Shown: one piece after another, positions 54,139 through 62,700 of the stretch
How positions within the stretch are numbered: position 1 is the stretch's first letter
Layout of the letters: every line of letters starts with the position of its first letter
DNA from: Opitutales bacterium
GTDB taxonomy: Bacteria; Verrucomicrobiota; Verrucomicrobiia; Opitutales; UBA2987
Reading direction: 5' to 3'
Assembly (NCBI GenBank): GCA_021772515.1
Contig: JAJFLU010000043.1
Coordinates: 1 to 64,000, forward strand
DNA length: 64,000 nucleotides
The notes under the pieces: generated by a model
What the model was told of the DNA's origin: nothing
Seen by the model: the letters and a program-made list of their open reading frames with translations, nothing else
Databases searched by the model: none
Translations under genes and position numbers: made by a program

Positions 54139-55374
54139 TCAGAGACCTTGATTTGCAATCCCAATCTTTTTTACGAATTTTACAGCAGAATTCAAAGATT
54201 CAAATCCGATTGAATCCTGCGCAAGAACCTTGTAAATATTCTCTAAGGTTCGAGCATCCTTTATAAACTTTGAATTCTCTATTAACCAAAAAATAGCTTG
54301 CTCACAATAAGTTTTCAGGTAATTGCAATCATCTTGTGAAATGTCACTGTAAATACCTTTATGAACACTCCGATTCCGCTTTTCTGCGATTCCATTCAGA
54401 CAATATTCAATTCCTGGTGTCGGCATCTTAAACATTTCGCCATAAAATGAAAGTCGCTTACACACAGTTGCAGTATCACCGTTAAAGTTTCGAGATAAAG
54501 TCAGACTTTCCGCAAGTTGCCACCAAGCAACAAGAACATTTGAAGGTGTTAACTCATCAACTGCCTGGGAATATAAACGAAACCAGTCTGCAAGTAGATC
54601 GGTGAAGCTATTTTTCTGACTTTTATGTCGAAATCTACGCAGGTACACTCGCAGAGCTTTGATTGTTTCTTGATTAAAGGCTCCATCGATCTTCTCATTT
54701 CGTTCTGCTAAAAAATAGAGCATCTCTTTTTGATTACCGGCCAAGATTGCTGCCCAACCTGGGTAGGGAAACTTTGTTAGTGGTTTCGGTGGTGAACTCA
54801 AAGAAATTTGCGTAGCAGAATTCATAAAATCGAGAATTCCGCGAAAAACATCAAGCGATATTGAAACCTTATCCCAAGCAGCGCGATGGGTATGTGATTT
54901 CAACTTCACGGTTGCACATATTCCAGTGTAGAGCGGGAATTTACATGTCTTTTGTAAAGAAATTGTCCTGTCCAGTCCTGATTTCTCAAGAAGTCGCTGA
55001 GACCTTCTCCAAGTGGTCAGCCGAAACTGTAAGCCATTTATAGTGAATGAACAGGGCAGAGTAACAGTGTGGTCTATGATCGTATAAATAGGGAAAATGA
55101 CAAGCCATTCCTTTTGGTTCGAAAGTGAGCTTTGTCTATTGGCCTTAAAGATTCTCTCGAAGTCCTCCATGCCTTCAATGTTGTTTTTCGACATCACTTC
55201 CAATGCCTTTAGCGTTTCAAAATCTGTTAGTGACAAATTCGATACCCCACTTAAACACCGAAATAAATGATTTGTCCTAAAATCTACTGGAAAACCACCA
55301 CCATCCATTCTTGCATCCAACAAACGGGACACCAACTCTGCTGCTAGTTTCTGGTCTTTCCACATTGAATTCAT
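54139..55374 (-). CDS. Apea-like HEPN protein (possible defence effector)
   Basis: A 411-residue protein in AT-rich DNA. Near residue 335 it carries EKRNRSVHKG, a good Rx4-6H (Arg-Asn-x3-His) motif of catalytic HEPN domains. The helix after it (YLKTYCEQAIFWLIEN) completes the fold. This placement at the C-terminal end is the plan of the Apea-like HEPN family, proteins often seen in defence loci. No signal or membrane segment is present. It lies downstream of tRNA-Leu and 100 bases after the deoxyribosyltransferase-like gene on the same strand. A ribonuclease role in phage defence is an inference. The N-terminal part is not recognised. Confidence 0.6.
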   Translation of the reverse strand: MNSMWKDQKLAAELVSRLLDARMDGGGFPVDFRTNHLFRCLSGVSNLSLTDFETLKALEVMSKNNIEGMEDFERIFKANRQSSLSNQKEWLVIFPIYTIIDHTVTLPCSFTINGLQFRLTTWRRSQRLLEKSGLDRTISLQKTCKFPLYTGICATVKLKSHTHRAAWDKVSISLDVFRGILDFMNSATQISLSSPPKPLTKFPYPGWAAILAGNQKEMLYFLAERNEKIDGAFNQETIKALRVYLRRFRHKSQKNSFTDLLADWFRLYSQAVDELTPSNVLVAWWQLAESLTLSRNFNGDTATVCKRLSFYGEMFKMPTPGIEYCLNGIAEKRNRSVHKGIYSDISQDDCNYLKTYCEQAIFWLIENSKFIKDARTLENIYKVLAQDSIGFESLNSAVKFVKKIGIANQGL

Positions 55375-55474
55375 TTTATGGTTTGGCGCGGAGAAAAAAG
55401 CGAACGACTTTAACTAAATTGAACAGATGAATTCGATTCGCGATTTTGTTTAAGAAATTCTGTAATTCAGCCCA

Positions 55475-56485
55475 CTACTCCCTGCCTCGCGGGCCTTGGC
55501 CGATGACTGCCTCTATGCGATTTTGCAGGGCTTTTTTGGCTTCGGGCAGGTTATCCGGTTCCCACAGGATGAAATTGTATTGCCGGTTGTCAAAATGAAC
55601 ATCGTCAATTTCATCTTCCCGGCATATCCAGATTACGGGGATATTTAGACCCTGGGCGAATCCTGCCTCGTAATATACTCCGCCGCGCTGCCCTGTGAAA
55701 TCGGCCACTACGAACCGACTCCGCCGAATCATGGCGATGATTTCATCGTCAATCTTGTTGATGTGCTCAAGTTTGTCGATCCGCTCAGGCCGATAACCGG
55801 CATCGCTTATGGCTGGCCCAATCGCCTGGGTAAACAAATCCCCTACTTCCTCCGCAAACCACATTGCAATGAAGCCAATGTCGCTCTCGGCATTTCTTGC
55901 GGTTAATTCATCGAGGTAGGTCCAACCTTCGGGGCTGATATAACAAATTGCGGATAAATCTTCAGATAACGGAATAAGAAGTTGTTGGCTATCAATTAGA
56001 TACCTCTCGACAATGAAAATCAATTCTTCGGGATCACATGCCCAGGCAGTCGCTATCATTTCCAATGCGTCGCCAGACTCGTCGTTTACGTTAAAAAACG
56101 CAGATTGATGGCTTCCCATGCCAATCGACTGAAAATCTATCTCTTGACCGGCTTTGGGATATTTCCGCGCCAAGTATCGTAGCAACTTCTCTCCCTTTTC
56201 CGGCACCGATGGAGGCCGTAATTTCTTTACATATTCAACCAATTTTTCATCAAATTTTGTATCCGAGTTTTCCCTCAAATACCCTGAAATACAGGCAATC
56301 TGGATTTCTGAAAAGTTTTCATTTTGCAATAACTTGAAACCTATTTCATAGGCCCCATAAAGACCACAGCGAGGGCAATTTATTCGGTGATAGAAATACT
56401 CAACACAAAATGGGTATTTTCCAGGCTCAACGGTTTCACAACCGCAAATTGGGCACTCCGCTACATTATTCTTACTTTCAATCAT
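55475..56485 (-). CDS. Zinc-ribbon plus nucleoside-deoxyribosyltransferase-like protein
   Basis: A 336-residue protein. Near the N-terminus are two CxxC pairs (CPICGCE and CPRCGLYG, about 11-14 and 38-41), a zinc ribbon. The middle is helical. The C-terminal domain (about 205-330) is like nucleoside 2-deoxyribosyltransferases or TIR-like folds: FIAMWFAEEVGDLFTQAIGP, IIAMIRRSRFVVADFTGQRGGVYYEAGFAQGLNIPVIW, with the Asp of VADFT and the Glu of YEAGFA in the usual places. Such domains process nucleotides and are also used as effectors in defence systems. It is 100 bases upstream of the HEPN gene in the same orientation, so the pair may be one operon. Confidence 0.65.
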   Translation of the reverse strand: MIESKNNVAECPICGCETVEPGKYPFCVEYFYHRINCPRCGLYGAYEIGFKLLQNENFSEIQIACISGYLRENSDTKFDEKLVEYVKKLRPPSVPEKGEKLLRYLARKYPKAGQEIDFQSIGMGSHQSAFFNVNDESGDALEMIATAWACDPEELIFIVERYLIDSQQLLIPLSEDLSAICYISPEGWTYLDELTARNAESDIGFIAMWFAEEVGDLFTQAIGPAISDAGYRPERIDKLEHINKIDDEIIAMIRRSRFVVADFTGQRGGVYYEAGFAQGLNIPVIWICREDEIDDVHFDNRQYNFILWEPDNLPEAKKALQNRIEAVIGQGPRGRE

Positions 56486-56855
56486 GAATTCGCTCCCTCT
56501 CTATCATTTTCCTGGCCAGAGCCATTCTGTCGGTGCCTTTGGTGTTTTCATGGGGGGACTATATACTCCGCTAATAGCCGTTATTCAAGCAAAATTGCTC
56601 GTTTCTTCAAAATATCGAGCCCTTTTCTCGGCCCAAAATGGAATGGAGCTCTTCTCGGTGGGTTTCAAAAATCGTTTACCTATGCTCACACATTTTATTA
56701 TTTTTCAAGTCACAATGGCATCGCTTTCGCCATTTTAACGGTCATTATGGCATCTCAACCGCCATTATTCACCCAAAATCCAGATTTACACGTCAAAGCG
56801 CTTCGTTACTCTGCAATCACTTCAAAATCTGAAAACAAATATACTCTTCTCTAAT
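56486..56855. other. Gene-free spacer with a duplicated operator-like palindrome
   Basis: These 370 AT-rich bases separate the zinc-ribbon gene from the esterase on the other strand. The overlapping + strand frames have no coding character. The region holds the two palindromes listed separately. No other structure is seen. Confidence 0.5.
56714..56766. promoter_or_regulatory. Two tandem AATGGC-N9-GCCATT palindromes
   Basis: AATGGC (56714-56719) and GCCATT (56729-56734) form one inverted repeat with a 9-base spacer. TATGGC (56746-56751) and GCCATT (56761-56766) form a second one with the same spacer. Both spacers begin with ATC. The centres are 32 bases apart, about three helical turns. They lie 90-140 bases upstream of the esterase start. 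A dimeric regulator site, occupied twice, is plausible. Confidence 0.45.
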
Positions 56856-57869
56856 ATGAAAAACTCAGGAAAAGTCATACGCATAAAGCACCAGAGTGAA
56901 ATTCTGAAAAACAACCCATTGGGAGACCCCTTTTTGCGGGATCTATGGGTTTACACGCCTCCGGGGTATGACGCCGATTCAGGGAAACACTATCCCGTTA
57001 TCTTCGGAATTCCTGGCTTCACCGGTTTCGGCGAATTCTATCTCCAAAGATCTTTTTTCAAACAACCCTTTAACGAGATGATCGACGAGCTGATCCTTGA
57101 GCATCAAATGCCCCCCATCATTTACGTTATGCCTGACTGCGTAACCCGTTATGGCGGTAGCCAATACATCAACTCCACAGCAACCGGCAATTACGAGGAC
57201 TACATCGTCAAAGAACTCGTTCCCTGTGTGGACGAAAGTTTTCGCACAACCGGAATGCGGGCCATCATGGGTGGTTCCAGTGGTGGCATCGGCTCCTTCA
57301 CACTCGCCGCCAAGCACCCGGACATCTTTTCTGCCTTCGCCGACCACAGTGGGGACAGCGCCTTCGAATACTGTTACCTGACGGACGTCCCCCAATACGT
57401 TACTGCAATGGAAAAATACGACCACAGCCTCGAAAAATTCGTGGACAGCATTCAGGATCGAAGCATCCCAAAAAACGACGACTTCAACTGCATCCTCAAC
57501 ATCACGGCCATGGCCGCCTGCTACTCCCCCAACCCCGACTGCCAACCCCTCGGCTTCGAACTACCCTTCGACATCCGTAACGGTAAAATCCGCCCCGATA
57601 TTTGGAACAAATGGTTAACCCACGACCCCGTCCACATGGTCGACAATACAGAAATACAAGCAAACCTCAAAAGACTAAAGCTAATCTACATCGATTGCGG
57701 AAAAAAAGACCAATTCAATCTCCTTCTCGGCGCCCGCCAACTACACGAAAAACTGAAAACCCACAATATCAGCCACCAATACGAAGAATACGACTCCGAC
57801 CACTTCCTACTAAGAAAAGAACAAAAAAGAACAACCATCCCACTCCTGACAAACGCCCTAACAAATTAG
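56856..57869 (+). CDS. Esterase D / enterochelin-esterase-like alpha/beta hydrolase
   Basis: A 337-residue protein without a signal peptide. Esterase markers are LRDLWVYTPPGYDADSGKHYPVIFGIPGF near the start (positions about 28-56), MPPIIYVMPDCVTRYGGSQYINS, and MRAIMGGSSGGIGSFTLAAKHPDIF with the nucleophile Ser in GGSSGG. The acid residue is probably in YIDCGKKDQFNL, and the His in DSDHFLLR. The substrate is unknown. It resembles the secreted esterase at 50862-52037 in fold but not in sequence detail. The stop codon TAG overlaps the beginning of a sequence like the MITE end. Confidence 0.85.
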   Translation: MKNSGKVIRIKHQSEILKNNPLGDPFLRDLWVYTPPGYDADSGKHYPVIFGIPGFTGFGEFYLQRSFFKQPFNEMIDELILEHQMPPIIYVMPDCVTRYGGSQYINSTATGNYEDYIVKELVPCVDESFRTTGMRAIMGGSSGGIGSFTLAAKHPDIFSAFADHSGDSAFEYCYLTDVPQYVTAMEKYDHSLEKFVDSIQDRSIPKNDDFNCILNITAMAACYSPNPDCQPLGFELPFDIRNGKIRPDIWNKWLTHDPVHMVDNTEIQANLKRLKLIYIDCGKKDQFNLLLGARQLHEKLKTHNISHQYEEYDSDHFLLRKEQKRTTIPLLTNALTN

Positions 57870-57956
57870 AACCTATACCAAACCGGATACAGCGCTCTGA
57901 AATCCTAATATTTATTCATCTGTGCTCATCTGCGCGATCTGCGGTTGAAAATTTAT
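57867..57956. repeat. Diverged MITE-type end followed by CATCTG repeat
   Basis: TAGAACCTATACCAAA (57867-57882) matches the left end of the MITE-like element at 49134 over its first ten bases and most of the next six. A variant of the ATCCGTG repeat follows (57911-57953; CATCTGTGCTCATCTGCGCG). The start of this copy provides the stop codon of the esterase. No transposase is present. Confidence 0.5.
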
Positions 57957-58029
57957 TGACGCTGACTCCCTGGGTCCAGGCCTAATTCGTAATTGCCAGT
58001 TTCAGCAATTTAATGCCTCCTTTGGCATA

Positions 58030-59424
58030 ATGGATTTTTTCCGAAAACAAAACCCCGAAAAACCTGAATCTTTCTGGCGGCCCGATTTCCCTTTTTCTCC
58101 GGCTAAATGGCCTTTTTTCTATGGATGGGTGGTCATGGTCGCGGCTACTTTCGGCCTCATTGCGAGCATTCCCGGCCAAACTATGGGTTTCAGCGTTTTC
58201 GCCGAGATTTTGATCGATGAGCTGGGGCTGGATCGTGTTCGCCTCAGCATGGCCTACTTTCTGGGGACCGCGGGGAGCGGGCTTCTGCTACCCAGGGGCG
58301 GACGGTTTCTGGACTCTCACGGAATCCGCAAAACGATGGTGTTTTCTGCCTGGGGCATGGGTCTGGTGGTGATTTACCTCAGCTTTTCGGACCGCATCGC
58401 GGCGGCCCTTGGGTTTGTCATAGGATACACCGAGACTTGGCTAATCCCCTTTGTGGTGATCGGTTTCGGTTTTTTCATGGCCCGGTTTCTGGGTCAGGGA
58501 ATGCTCATGATGACCTCCCAGGCCATGATCGGCAAGTGGTTTGACCGCCGCAGGGGGATCGTTATGGCCTTGAGTGGAATCGTGGTCTCGATGGCCTTTT
58601 CTGTGTCGCCCAAGGTTTTCGACACGCTCATCAATTCCCTCGGGTGGCGAGGTGCCTGGTGGCTCATGGCGGGGCTTCTCATTTTTGGAATGGGCGTCAT
58701 CGCATGGTTGTTTTTCCGCGACAACCCAGAGGAATGCGGCCTCCTGATGGACGGTGACGGTTCTATCAAAAACCACGACAAAACCAAAAAAAATACCGCT
58801 GCCCCACCAACGCTAAAAGAATTTACCCTGGCCGAGGCCAAGCGCATCCCCTCGTTTTGGATTATTATCCTCATCGGTTCCTATTTTACCATGTTTATAA
58901 CCGGATACGCCTTCCATGTTGTCTCGGTTGGCCAGGAACTCGGTTTGGACAAAAACGCCGTGCTCAACCTTTTTCCAAAAATGGCGATAGTCGGGATTTT
59001 CGGTACGTTCCTGACGGGCTGGACGTGCGATCATGCCAAAATCAAATACGTCTTGATCGTCACTACTATCGGCTTCGGCGCCTCGATGGCAGGGACGCTC
59101 ATCATGCCCTCAAAACTTGGGGTCGCGTTAATCGTGACCGGCATGGGCCTCAGTATGGGCAGCCTCCCCACCCTCAATGGAATCGTCTGGCCCCGATTTT
59201 TCGGACGCAAACACCTCGGCGCGATCAGCGGATTCGCGCTCTCAAAAATTGTCCTCGGCAGCGCCCTCGGCCCCCTCCTCTTCAGCCTCTCGAAGGACCA
59301 CCTCGGCCAATACCGCCAACTCTTCACATTCTCCCTCGCCATCTCCGCCCTAATGATCCTCTCCGCCCTCTTCACCAACAATCCCCAAAGATTTCTCGTC
59401 AATCTCTCAGAAAGCGATAACTAA
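58030..59424 (+). CDS. Major facilitator superfamily transporter
   Basis: A 464-residue inner-membrane protein with about twelve transmembrane helices. The MFS loop motif between helices 2 and 3 is RGGRFLDSHGIRKTMVFSA (G-RxxD-xxGxR-K form). GWRGAWWLMAGLLIFGMGVIAWLFFRDNPEECGLL in the middle and FPKMAIVGIFGTFLTGWTCDH in the second half fit the monocarboxylate/oxalate-formate-like group. The substrate cannot be named. It starts 160 bases after the esterase, with repeat sequence between. Confidence 0.92.
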   Translation: MDFFRKQNPEKPESFWRPDFPFSPAKWPFFYGWVVMVAATFGLIASIPGQTMGFSVFAEILIDELGLDRVRLSMAYFLGTAGSGLLLPRGGRFLDSHGIRKTMVFSAWGMGLVVIYLSFSDRIAAALGFVIGYTETWLIPFVVIGFGFFMARFLGQGMLMMTSQAMIGKWFDRRRGIVMALSGIVVSMAFSVSPKVFDTLINSLGWRGAWWLMAGLLIFGMGVIAWLFFRDNPEECGLLMDGDGSIKNHDKTKKNTAAPPTLKEFTLAEAKRIPSFWIIILIGSYFTMFITGYAFHVVSVGQELGLDKNAVLNLFPKMAIVGIFGTFLTGWTCDHAKIKYVLIVTTIGFGASMAGTLIMPSKLGVALIVTGMGLSMGSLPTLNGIVWPRFFGRKHLGAISGFALSKIVLGSALGPLLFSLSKDHLGQYRQLFTFSLAISALMILSALFTNNPQRFLVNLSESDN

Positions 59425-59518
59425 ATAATTTAACTGATTGACTGTGTTTTCGAATGCTACTACATTATCAAATATCGGACGAGAGGAATTATAATTTGAA
59501 CCTTGAAAGAACAGTTTT

Positions 59519-59854
59519 ATGGCCAAAAATCAATATAAGTATGGGCGTTCAAAGGAATTAAAGGTAGCACGGGCATTACGTAATGGGGGGGCGAATGTTC
59601 ATGTATCACCCGCTAGCAAAGGTGCCGCAGACCTCGTTGCAAAATTCCCGTCGGGGACAGTATGGTCCGTGCAAGTCAAATCTACTCGCTCGGGCACGAC
59701 AGCGATGCCCAACGCAAAGGACGCAGGTCGTTTGAAGCAAATTGCAACCAAGTCTAAATCGACAGCCGTGGTTGCCCGAGTCAGCTCTAAAGGAATCGAT
59801 TACAGATCAATTCGCTCGGGTCGCACCCTATCTCCTCCGAAATCGGGAGTCTAA
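59519..59854 (+). CDS. Small PD-(D/E)XK-like nuclease-fold protein
   Basis: A 111-residue basic protein. The pattern GRSKELKVARALRNGGANVHVSPASKGAADLVAKF then WSVQVKSTRSG is that of the Hjc/VRR-type restriction-endonuclease fold: Glu in the first helix, Asp in GAADLV, and QVK in place of ExK. A nuclease resembling archaeal Holliday-junction resolvases is the closest match in plan. The C-terminus is Ser/Arg-rich and short. It is followed after 11 bases by an uncharacterised gene, so the two are likely an accessory pair. AT-richer DNA suggests acquisition. Confidence 0.65.
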   Translation: MAKNQYKYGRSKELKVARALRNGGANVHVSPASKGAADLVAKFPSGTVWSVQVKSTRSGTTAMPNAKDAGRLKQIATKSKSTAVVARVSSKGIDYRSIRSGRTLSPPKSGV

Positions 59855-59865
59855 TAACTTGAAAA

Positions 59866-60282
59866 ATGCCCGACGACCTGAAATCCAAGGCAAAAGTTAT
59901 ATTAGATCTTTTGGATCATGGAGCCGAGGAAGTTGAAATTACCGGTACAGATATAAAAGTTGTCCGTAAAAAAGGAACTAAAAAATCTGCTAGTGGCCCT
60001 ACGCAGATTGTCAATGTGCACACACAAGCAACAGCACATTCTTCTTCTGCTATAGAACTTCGTTTAAATTTAGCTTTTCTCGAATTGAAAGAAAATTATA
60101 AGGAAAGCAAAAGGTTAGATGAAATTGATGAGAAGCAAAAAATTCTTGAAAAAGAATTGGCCAAAACTAAACCTAACAAAAATACGCTTAAAAAGATACT
60201 ACAGTGGGCACTCGATTTTGGGTGGGATATTTTTGTTAGAATTGCTCCAATAATCATTGATAAAGTTATTCTTAGTGCGTAA
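59866..60282 (+). CDS. Unrecognised protein paired with the nuclease-like gene
   Basis: A 138-residue protein. Residues 1-45 are a small alpha/beta part (KAKVILDLLDHGAEEVEITG), then a Thr/Ser-rich linker (TQIVNVHTQATAHSSSAIEL). A coiled coil follows (LKENYKESKRLDEIDEKQKI, EKELAKTKPNKNTL). The C-terminal helix is hydrophobic (WDIFVRIAPIIIDKVILSA) and could touch membrane. I recognise no family, although this plan of linker, coiled coil and terminal hydrophobic helix is seen in small accessory proteins of defence loci. It overlaps the convergent P1-peptidase gene by 11 bases. Confidence 0.6.
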   Translation: MPDDLKSKAKVILDLLDHGAEEVEITGTDIKVVRKKGTKKSASGPTQIVNVHTQATAHSSSAIELRLNLAFLELKENYKESKRLDEIDEKQKILEKELAKTKPNKNTLKKILQWALDFGWDIFVRIAPIIIDKVILSA

Positions 60283-61447
60283 GTCGTCTATATTTTTGAA
60301 GTATTTGCTTGAGTCGGTCATGGGGTAGCGCGGTGGCTTTGTGCTCGTCGCGACCGATCATGGTTTGGGCGGCGATGAGGGCGTTGATGACGGCTTCTTC
60401 GGTCGCATAGACGGTGGCGGCAAACAGGGGATCGAGTTGGTCGTTGGGGAGAAATTTTGCCGGGCCCACATCGCCGTTTAACTTAAATTTCGGCGTTGCC
60501 GTCGAGAAGGCGATAAAGATGTCCCCCGAACCATTACCGGTGATGGTTCCCGTTCGCGCGAGGCCGTGGGTGGCCCGTCTTGCCAATCGTTTTAGCTGAT
60601 GGGGCAGCAACGGGGCATCGGTGGCGATTACGACGATTGCCGAGCCGTCATCGGGCGGAAGTGTATCATTATTGGGCCGGTATTTGGTGAGGTTTTCCAT
60701 GATTTCACGGCCCACCGGCACGCCCGCCACCAGCAATTCCTCGCGCCGCCCGAAGTTGGCCTGTATGAGCACCCCAACAGTATAACCACCCTGGCTTTTT
60801 TTGAGCAAACGAGAGGCCGTCCCGATTCCACCCTTAAATTCGTAACAGATCATCCCGGTACCGCCGCCCACATTTCCCTCCGCCACCGGGCCGCCCTTGG
60901 CATTTTCCAGCGCCGAGTAGACATGTTCTTTTTTCACATGAAACCCGTTAATATCGTTGAGATAACCGTCCCAGGTTTCAGCCACGACGGGGAGCGACCA
61001 CCAGTAACCGGTCGCGTCGGGGCCATCCTGACTGACCCTCCAGGCAATGGTCGCCTCATGCACCGCGCCCACGCTATGGGTGTTCGTAATCATAACGGGC
61101 CCTTCGAGAAAACCGGATTCCTCGACCCACGCGGCGCCCGTCATCTCGCCATTGCCATTGAGCACATGAATCCCCGCGAAAACGGGAATGTTGAGCGTTT
61201 TTTTGCCCAGCGGAAGGATGGCAGTGACGCCGGTTCGCACCGGGCCCTCCCCCACCCGTAATTTTCCTTCCCCCCGGATGATCGTCGTATGGCCGACCGC
61301 CAAACCCGCAACATCCGTAATGGCATTGAGTGGGCCGGGATTCCCCTCAAAAGGAACGCCCAAATCCCGAGCCCGAGGCTTTGCGTCGAGAACAAACGAC
61401 GAAATCAAACTAAACAGAAGCAGAAAAACAGGGAACCGAAATTTCAT
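60272..61447 (-). CDS. P1 (DmpA-like) family peptidase, secreted, second copy type
   Basis: About 391 residues. The ATG at 61447 gives MKFRFPVFLLLFSLISSFVL, a signal peptide cleaved near DAKPRA. Family markers are RARDLGVPFEGNPGPLNAITDVAGLAVGHTTI, NVGGGTGMICYEFKGG, GTASRLLKKSQGGYTVGVLIQANFGRR, and the processing segment SAIVVIATDAPLLPHQLKRLARRATHGLARTG. This is the DmpA/BapA subgroup (GTGMICYEFKGG-type; nucleophile Ser in the GSAIV motif), whose members are beta-aminopeptidases or D-esterases. It differs in detail from the P1 protein at 42172-43257, which is of another subgroup. Confidence 0.92.
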   Translation of the reverse strand: MKFRFPVFLLLFSLISSFVLDAKPRARDLGVPFEGNPGPLNAITDVAGLAVGHTTIIRGEGKLRVGEGPVRTGVTAILPLGKKTLNIPVFAGIHVLNGNGEMTGAAWVEESGFLEGPVMITNTHSVGAVHEATIAWRVSQDGPDATGYWWSLPVVAETWDGYLNDINGFHVKKEHVYSALENAKGGPVAEGNVGGGTGMICYEFKGGIGTASRLLKKSQGGYTVGVLIQANFGRREELLVAGVPVGREIMENLTKYRPNNDTLPPDDGSAIVVIATDAPLLPHQLKRLARRATHGLARTGTITGNGSGDIFIAFSTATPKFKLNGDVGPAKFLPNDQLDPLFAATVYATEEAVINALIAAQTMIGRDEHKATALPHDRLKQILQKYRRLTH

Positions 61448-61524
61448 AGCCCACAAGTATTGAGCAAATCCCCACTCCCCGTCAACGACCGGCTAACCAC
61501 ATCCAACCACCATCACCCAGCAAC

Positions 61525-61590
61525 CGAATTTGAGAGAGGTTCTGACAACATATCCGTGTTTATCCGTGAAATCCGTGGTCAAAAAAGTAA
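61525..61590. repeat. Diverged right-end MITE-type sequence plus ATCCGTG repeat
   Basis: CGAATTTGAGAGAGGTTCTG (61525-61544) matches the right end of the element at 49390-49409 in 18 of 20 bases. It is followed by TATCCGTGTTTATCCGTGAA and AATCCGTGGTCAAAA, a copy of the dispersed repeat seen at 47.3 and 48.4 kb. The orientation is opposite to the diverged end at 57867. Confidence 0.6.
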
Positions 61591-61610
61591 CCAAAATCGT
61601 CGCCCCATCA

Positions 61611-62660
61611 TCAATTCTGGCGGATTTTCGCCAGTTGGCCGTTCAGGAGAAGGGCCGAGAGCAGGACCAGGCCCATGACGGAGCGACGGAGAAATTCGTC
61701 CACCCACGTCACATAGCCGAGGCCCACATCAAGCACGGTAAAGGCGAGCACGCCGATCAACGTGTTTTTAATCCCCCCTTCCCCACCGAAAAGACTGGTC
61801 CCACCCAGCACCACACAGGCGATGGCTTCGAGCAGCAGGTTCAGGTTTTGATTGATGCCCGCGCTATTGATCCAGCCCGCGTTCATGAGGCCCCCGAGAC
61901 TTGCCGTCATCCCGCAAATTGCGAGGCAGCCCACCACCACAAATCCCGTCCGCACCCCGGCCAGACGCGCGGCTTCGCGGTTGCCGCCCGTCATGTAAAC
62001 ATACCGACCGAAACGCGTATAAATGAGCACGAAATGGGCCGCCAGCATGATCGTGCCGACAACAAATACCGAGTAGGGCAGCTCGAAATCGGCCCCGATC
62101 AAAATGCCCTCGTTGGCGGAGGCTGGAAGCACCCCCGGCATGTCCGGGTATTGAGCGCCCTTGGTAAGATAACTGGCAAGACCGCGAGCAATCTCCATCA
62201 TCGCCAGGGTGATGATAAAGCTCGGAAGCCGCGACCACACGGTCAGCAATCCGTTGATCACACCAATTAACACGCCGGTCAAAACCGGCAGCAGCAATGC
62301 CAAAACCGCCCCTACAAGGGTCACCGTGATACTGCCATCGGGCCCGGTGACGGATAGAATCGCCGGGCCGGTATCGAGCATCCATTTATAGAGCACCCCC
62401 ATCTGACAACCCGCCAGGGTAGCCACGAGAGCGACCGATAAATCGATCTCACAACAGAGAAGGACAAACGTCAGCCCGGTGGCCACGAGGGCGCGGGTCG
62501 AGGCCTGTTTGAGGACCGAATTGAGGGTATAAAGGTCGAAAAACCCGGAGGTGAAGATCGAAAAGAAAATCACCAGAGCGAAAAGCGTCGCCAGGGGCGC
62601 CAGAGCCCGGGCATGGGTTCGCAGGTTCATTCGAATGGGAAATTGTTCAAACATTTTCAT
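61611..62660 (-). CDS. Sugar ABC transporter permease (RbsC-like)
   Basis: A 349-residue inner-membrane protein with about ten hydrophobic segments. Family markers are STRALVATGLTFVLLCCEIDLSVALVATLAG near the start, IITLAMMEIARGLASYLTKG, GRYVYMTGGNREAARLAGV (the EAA-like loop), and GTSLFGGEGGIKNTLIGVL. This is the RbsC/AraH-type permease of the CUT2 class, for ribose, xylose or similar sugars. The start is 40 bases after the ATPase gene's stop. The substrate cannot be named. The gene for the binding protein is not in the window. Confidence 0.93.
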   Translation of the reverse strand: MKMFEQFPIRMNLRTHARALAPLATLFALVIFFSIFTSGFFDLYTLNSVLKQASTRALVATGLTFVLLCCEIDLSVALVATLAGCQMGVLYKWMLDTGPAILSVTGPDGSITVTLVGAVLALLLPVLTGVLIGVINGLLTVWSRLPSFIITLAMMEIARGLASYLTKGAQYPDMPGVLPASANEGILIGADFELPYSVFVVGTIMLAAHFVLIYTRFGRYVYMTGGNREAARLAGVRTGFVVVGCLAICGMTASLGGLMNAGWINSAGINQNLNLLLEAIACVVLGGTSLFGGEGGIKNTLIGVLAFTVLDVGLGYVTWVDEFLRRSVMGLVLLSALLLNGQLAKIRQN

Positions 62661-62700
62661 TTAACCATAATAAAAAGGGGTAAACCGTAATTTACCGAGG

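Noticed and set aside
53836..56485. An integrated island at tRNA-Leu with att sites
   Set aside because: No copy of the tRNA 3' end was found to the right and no integrase gene is present, so integration at this tRNA is only suggestive.
56387..56854. A 155-residue + strand frame over the spacer
   Set aside because: It begins antisense to the zinc-ribbon gene, has a random composition, and runs through the palindromes. Not a gene.
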